Below, piece after piece: positions 25,096 to 28,943 of a DNA stretch of 28,943 nt. The first letter of the stretch is position 1. Every line of letters begins with the position of its first letter. The position numbers and the translations under genes were made by a program. Origin of the DNA: Conidiobolus coronatus NRRL 28638 (taxonomy: Eukaryota > Entomophthoromycota > Entomophthoromycetes > Entomophthorales > Conidiobolaceae); contig KQ964476.1 in the NCBI GenBank assembly GCA_001566745.1, positions 25,155 to 54,097 on the forward strand. Reading direction: 5' to 3'. Below the pieces are notes generated by a model, which was not told the DNA's origin, searched no databases, and saw only the letters and a list, made by a program, of their open reading frames with translations.

Positions 25096-26396
25096 ACTAA
25101 AGGTATACCCAAAATAACTAACTAATTAGACCCAATTTATTAATCTATTTTATTTCAGTTATCTTACCTTCTAACAAAAAATTATATTTTTTTTAACTCA
25201 TCAAGCTTACCATTTACTATGTAATATTCTAAACTACTCTTCAATAGAGTTTAATAAATCATTCTATCTTAAACGAGCTTGGTTATTAATATCATCAGCT
25301 TACATGCCCTAAAATAATTTTTTTGTATAGACAAATCAATTTACGAAATCATTAAAATAAATATAGGTATGGAGAAGTAATATATTTATCATTCTGGCCA
25401 ATTACTTAAGGTGATTTGCTAAATTATACTATGGTGCTTATTAAACATGGAAAAGTTAAACAGTAATATATATATATATCATTAAGCTTAGCAGAGTATA
25501 ATGATTTGTTCCAAGTTTTAATCATGTATTAGTCGAAATTTATTTATAGAGAATCACTCATATTTATTATCTTTTCCTCATATTAACCTTATATATAACA
25601 AGCCTATCCAATTTTCATGAAACGTTAATAAGTGGTTTGTATTATAAAAAATATATATAATAAGCAGTTAATATTTAAGCTGAATATGAAAGGAAATATT
25701 TAATGTTTATAACTAAAATAGTTTTTTATAATATTATATCAAATTTAGCCTGTATAAAAATATTAATCTATATACTGCGATAATACCACTATATATTTAG
25801 CATATGTAAAATTTAATAAAAACAGTCTAAATCTTTTGTTATGTAAATAAAACAATTTTTGAATTTTATAGTATACTTTTGTAGAATTATTAAATGAAAC
25901 CCAATATAATAAATATATATAATAGATATTACTCATATCGTGATTACGTTATTTAACATATAGTATCAGACTATCATATATAGTAGCTGTTTAGTAATAA
26001 CAAATATAAATTCAATCTGTATTAACTACCAAAATCAAATAAAGAAGGTGTGGTGTGTGGTGTATATTATAAATATTTAATAATACTAATAAACTATTTA
26101 TTAAACAACACTATTACACTAAAGTTCGAACTCAATAAATGCTAATTGAATTATAATATATTCATTGACTTAAATTTGGATAAAATAATGCTATACTAAA
26201 TTTATAAAATAATCGATGAACTGACAGCTGTTATTTGAACAAAATATAAAACTATGAGGTGGTGTATTATAAAATTATAAGTATACAATATCAATAAGAG
26301 TGAATAAGTGCAAATACTATGTATTTTGTGAGGGGAAGATATATGTGGTTTGAGTTGAACAAAATTGTTAAATTTATATTGTTGAGTAGTAATAGC
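25096..26396. other. AT-rich intergenic region
   Basis: Between the convergent Sec61-beta and VDAC genes. No gene, repeat or RNA that I can support. Short GTGTGGTGTGTGGTG (about 26048-26062) is a simple repeat. Confidence 0.5.
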
Positions 26397-27354
26397 TTAC
26401 TTTTCCAAAACGAAGTGAACACCGAATTTGTGGGCAGCTTCTTGAGCCTTAGAGACATCGATGGAGGAACCAATGGTAACCTTGACACCGGGTTGGAGAG
26501 AGTGAGCAAGACCTAATCCTAAAATGGCATTGTTGTTGATCTTAGCCTTAAGACTGGTGGTGCGGTCGATTTGGTGCTTGGTACCGATTTCAATACCAAC
26601 AGCCTTTTCAACAACTTCAGTGTTATAGGTGACGCGAGCAGCGAATTCAGTGTCTAAGTTGACTCTTTGGATGTAACCAGCAGAGAATTGCTTGAGGTAT
26701 TTTTCGGCATGGAAAGTTAAAGCGAATTCAGGGTTAGCATAACCGACAGTGGCGTCATATCTAGTAACGTTGGAGGTCTTAGAATCGAAGGCGACAGCAG
26801 TACCGGCTAAGAAACCGTCCTTGACAGCAACAACATCACCAGTGATAACGGGACCATCTAAGAGGTTAGCTAATAAACGAGCATGGACATCAGGAGCTTT
26901 GTAGGAGATAGTAGCCTTGGAGGATAAAGCGCTCTTGTTGAAGTTGAAGTGAGAGTCTAATTCAATTTTCAAACCCTTGGTGATCTTATTGTCGAGCTCA
27001 GCCTTTAAGCCAAAAACGGAAGCGTTGTTCCAGGTTTCGGTAAGGGTTAAGCCTAAATGGATGTTGAGGAAATTAATACTAAAAACAAATTATTAAATTA
27101 CCATTCTTGTAGTCCTTGAAGGCAGTCTTGATTTCAGTGCTGACTTGACCGGTTTTGGAGTTATTGACACCAGTGAGGGTATAGTTCTAAAATGAAATTC
27201 ACCATAAATAATAATCTAAAAGTTATTTTGATATCAAACTTACGACACCATTGTAGGAGCGAAGCTTGAATTCAGTCTTGATAGAGTTAAGAGGATAATC
27301 CTTGTTTAAAAGGTCGTTGACAGCTTTGCTAACATCTGAGTAGGGGACAGCCAT
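26397..27354 (-). CDS. VDAC / mitochondrial outer-membrane porin (3 exons)
   Basis: Voltage-dependent anion channel, a beta-barrel in the mitochondrial outer membrane that passes ATP, ADP and metabolites. Exons, in reading order: 27354-27244, 27186-27102 and 27052-26397, with introns of 57 and 49 nt (GT-AG). The joined frame gives 283 residues, the normal VDAC length. The N-terminus MAVPYSDVSKAVNDLLNKDY is typical of fungal porins and forms the in-barrel helix. A segment near the C-terminus (HQIDRTTSLKAKINNNAILG) resembles the eukaryotic porin signature. Alternating polar/hydrophobic strands run throughout. Codon choice is strongly biased (GTC, ACC, GCC, AAG), unlike the AT-rich neighbours, which suggests high expression. 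The start was chosen because it gives the conserved MAVP. Confidence 0.97.
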
Positions 27355-27501
27355 TGTATGAGTTTAGTATCTTAATTGAATAAATTCAAAACAGTAATTT
27401 ATTTGTGTCATCATTAACTCACAATCTTGTCTTAAGTACTCATGCAATCCCATTAAATTCGCACATCCAAAAGAAGTATAAATAATCTCAAATTATCCTT
27501 G

Positions 27502-27832
27502 AAAAAACTCGGGAATGTCAGGAAGGATTGTGTCAATTGAAATATAAACCGATAGGAATGGTCTTGTATTGATTCCTCTCACATAGTTTCAGGGCAAGTC
27601 CTCGGATCCATTCGCAACTCTAGGGTTGCGTGTCTAATCTCACGATTAGAGGGAAAGCCAAGCTAGTAAATAGATAGCCAATCTTAACGGTGTGTTATCT
27701 GGCCATGATGGGTTCGCCTTAGCTTCCTTCATGCTGTTATAGATTGTTATCATCATATTCTTAGTTATGCAATCGGGAGATATACTTGTATATCTTCTAA
27801 CACAACGAGGCTCACTCTCTTGACATTTCCCC
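27502..27832 (-). ncRNA. Candidate structured RNA, probably Pol III (unidentified)
   Basis: A segment clearly richer in G+C than the surrounding intergenic DNA. On the minus strand, the 5' end GGGGAAATGTCA (27832-27821) can pair with TGACATTCCC (27520-27511), closing a domain of about 330 nt, and a T6 run (27507-27502) follows as for Pol III transcripts. Inside are a 7-bp hairpin AGATATA/TATATCT (27795-27778), a 7-bp hairpin with a GTGA (GNRA) tetraloop (27650-27633), a 6-bp hairpin CGCAAC/GTTGCG (27630-27613) and AGGAAT/ATTCCT (27577-27554). It does not match tRNA, 5S, U1, U2, U6 or SRP core motifs that I can recognise. RNase P or MRP RNA remain possible. An ORF in this stretch (27646-27861) has no recognisable product. 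It lies about 150 bp upstream of VDAC, on the same strand. Confidence 0.45.
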
Positions 27833-27905
27833 ATATTTATCAATATTAAAACCCTTTTCAAATGATATTCATGTCAAGTGTATGGTATCTTTTGATACTA
27901 ATAAA

Positions 27906-27963
27906 ATCCACTCATAATATATAAGGCATATGATCGATTTGCTATTGAATATTTTGAGTGGAT
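27906..27963. repeat. Imperfect inverted repeat, 15-bp arms
   Basis: Left arm ATCCACTCATAATAT (27906-27920) and right arm ATATTTTGAGTGGAT (27949-27963) are inverse complements with one mismatch, around a 28-nt spacer. It lies about 75 bp upstream of the candidate RNA. It could be a hairpin, a protein-binding palindrome, or a decayed element. Confidence 0.5.
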
Positions 27964-28502
27964 GTAGCAAAAGATCTAGTATTAAATTGAGCTTTTAATA
28001 TAAAAACTTTGCAATTTCACCAAAAAATGTCCAATATGTTTGATGAGATAGGAAGCTAATGACCGCTGATATTTTAGCTTATATAAATTAGTATTTATTT
28101 CATATAGATGACTAGTTTGATTAAGATTAGTTCTCCACTTTTATTTACAGAGTGTTTATTTGCAATTTACAACTTTAAATTGCGTAATTTGCTTATCTGT
28201 TTTGTATTATTTATAATTTGTATAATATGATATATGAGAACTTATGGCATAATCATTTGTATTATTTTCTGAATAAAATCAACAGCATTTATAATATTTG
28301 GCTTAACAATATTTGAGACTATATGTTAGGGCGATATTAAGTATAGATAATAGAAATTTAAAAAATACTATTACATGTTGAGTCGAAGTATAGGGTCTAG
28401 TATAATGGATAATATACGAATTCTTAAATTGATTAAGCTGATAAATTGGTATAATTAAGAAAATAATTGGAAAATTAAGATCAAATATAAAATTGGCCGC
28501 TT
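27964..28502. other. AT-rich intergenic region
   Basis: No gene or clear signal seen before the second 5S gene. Confidence 0.5.
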
Positions 28503-28517
28503 TATAAGCCATTATTA
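28503..28517 (+). promoter_or_regulatory. Conserved upstream element of 5S rRNA gene 2
   Basis: TATAAGCCATTATTA from -26 to -12, matching 14 of 15 bases of the element at the same position before 5S copy 1. Confidence 0.6.
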
Positions 28518-28528
28518 GCATCTTTAAA

Positions 28529-28648
28529 TACAGCGGTCATAGATGGTTGAAAGTTACCGATCCCTTCAGAACTCGGAATATAAACGGCCAATCGCATGGT
28601 TAGTACTATGGTGGGGGACCACATGGGAATACCATGTACTGCTGAGAT
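28529..28648 (+). rRNA. 5S ribosomal RNA, copy 2
   Basis: Identical to 6336-6455 over all 120 nt, again isolated and on the plus strand, and again followed by seven T. The two copies lie 22 kb apart with unrelated flanks except the -26 element, which fits dispersed 5S genes kept alike by concerted evolution or recent copying. A minus-strand ORF across it is a coincidence. Confidence 0.96.
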
Positions 28649-28654
28649 TTTTTT
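28648..28654 (+). terminator. Pol III T-run terminator of 5S copy 2
   Basis: Seven T directly at the end of the 5S gene. Confidence 0.85.
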
Positions 28655-28877
28655 ACTCAATTTAAAATATAAAAATTTATATAGTTTATACATTTGATTG
28701 GTATATAGTTTTATAACCTGAGCATAGCTCGATAATTAGGGTTTTAGGAGCATCATGACATTTAACAATTTATTCTTACTATACCATCATAAGCATAATC
28801 TTATATCAATTCAAGAATCTTCTTGGTAGTTTAATAGAACAAACAATTATGAACCGTTTTAAGTCACTTTGGGCAAA

Positions 28878-28921
28878 CTATATAGTGAAGGGTTTGTATT
28901 TAGCAGACTTGATGATGGTGG
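28878..28921 (-). CDS. Possible last exon of a gene entering from the right
   Basis: On the minus strand, TTATATATTAG looks like a splice acceptor ending at 28922. The next 44 nt are open and end in TAG, reading TIIKSAKYKPFTI in one frame with codons (ATC, AAG, TAC, CCC, TTC) unlike the A+T background. The upstream exon would be outside the window. Too short to identify, and the frame cannot be proven. Confidence 0.2.
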
Positions 28922-28943
28922 CTAATATATAAATAACTTAACT

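Noticed and set aside
26319-26516. Plus-strand ORF of 65 aa over the VDAC 3' end
   Set aside because: Antisense to the well-supported VDAC coding sequence.
27613-27630. AACCCTA string as a possible telomerase RNA template
   Set aside because: It is buried in a stable hairpin and is too short to judge; nothing else supports telomerase RNA.
27502-27832. Possible SRP RNA, because of a GAAGGAAGC string
   Set aside because: The conserved symmetric loop with GGAGCAG or AAGCAG and the Alu-domain motif are missing.
27646-27861. 71-aa minus-strand ORF inside the candidate structured RNA
   Set aside because: No recognisable product, and pairing of the segment ends plus the T6 run fit an RNA better. 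A decayed coding origin is not excluded.
28502-28693. Minus-strand ORF of 63 aa
   Set aside because: It is the antisense of 5S rRNA copy 2 plus flanks; the RNA gene explains the sequence.

Overview
The window looks like a piece of a nuclear genome from a very AT-rich fungus, probably an early-diverging (zygomycete-grade) lineage; Entomophthorales-like is my guess and is inference only. Supporting this are short spliceosomal introns (49-59 nt in the three spliced genes I could reconstruct), fungal-type VDAC and Sec61-beta proteins, two dispersed single 5S rRNA genes, a tRNA-Thr, TATA-type promoters 50-120 bp upstream of start codons, and long gene-free A+T stretches. There is one 410-base assembly gap (13114-13523).

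Layout. 1-2607: two small unidentified minus-strand proteins, separated by a possible tiny spliced ORF. 4632-5773: a seven-exon short-chain dehydrogenase (minus). 6336-6738: a 5S rRNA gene followed by a ~250-bp TA-flanked MITE. 6889-8208: methionine aminopeptidase 2, copy 1 (minus). 9363-11359: a six-exon Cid1-type nucleotidyltransferase (minus). 13042-13113: tRNA-Thr(AGU) at the edge of the gap. 13620-14912 and 16341-17624: MetAP2 copies 2 and 3 (plus), with a decayed MITE between them and another MITE after copy 3. 18400-18828: a third small protein sharing a (I/L)(E/D)WxxYF motif with the two at the left end. 20461-21147 and 22658-23602: tandem secreted Gly/Tyr-rich paralogs with a CX4C module (one copy in the first, three in the second), sharing promoter blocks and a 3'-UTR motif. 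23790-24044: a fourth MITE. 24823-25095: Sec61-beta. 26397-27354: mitochondrial VDAC (three exons, minus). 27502-27832: a G+C-elevated, hairpin-rich minus-strand segment that looks like an unidentified Pol III RNA. 28529-28648: a second, identical 5S gene.

The genes do not form one pathway. Housekeeping genes (MetAP2, Sec61-beta, VDAC, 5S, tRNA) are mixed with lineage-specific families. The main points of interest are the three-copy MetAP2 set, with gene-conversion tracts and divergence of the active-site pocket; the WxxYF small-protein family; the expanded CX4C secreted proteins; the candidate structured RNA; the four-member MITE family; and an upstream element conserved at the same distance from both 5S genes. 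All exon structures were assembled by eye from splice signals, reading frame and family similarity; no alignment or RNA data were available.
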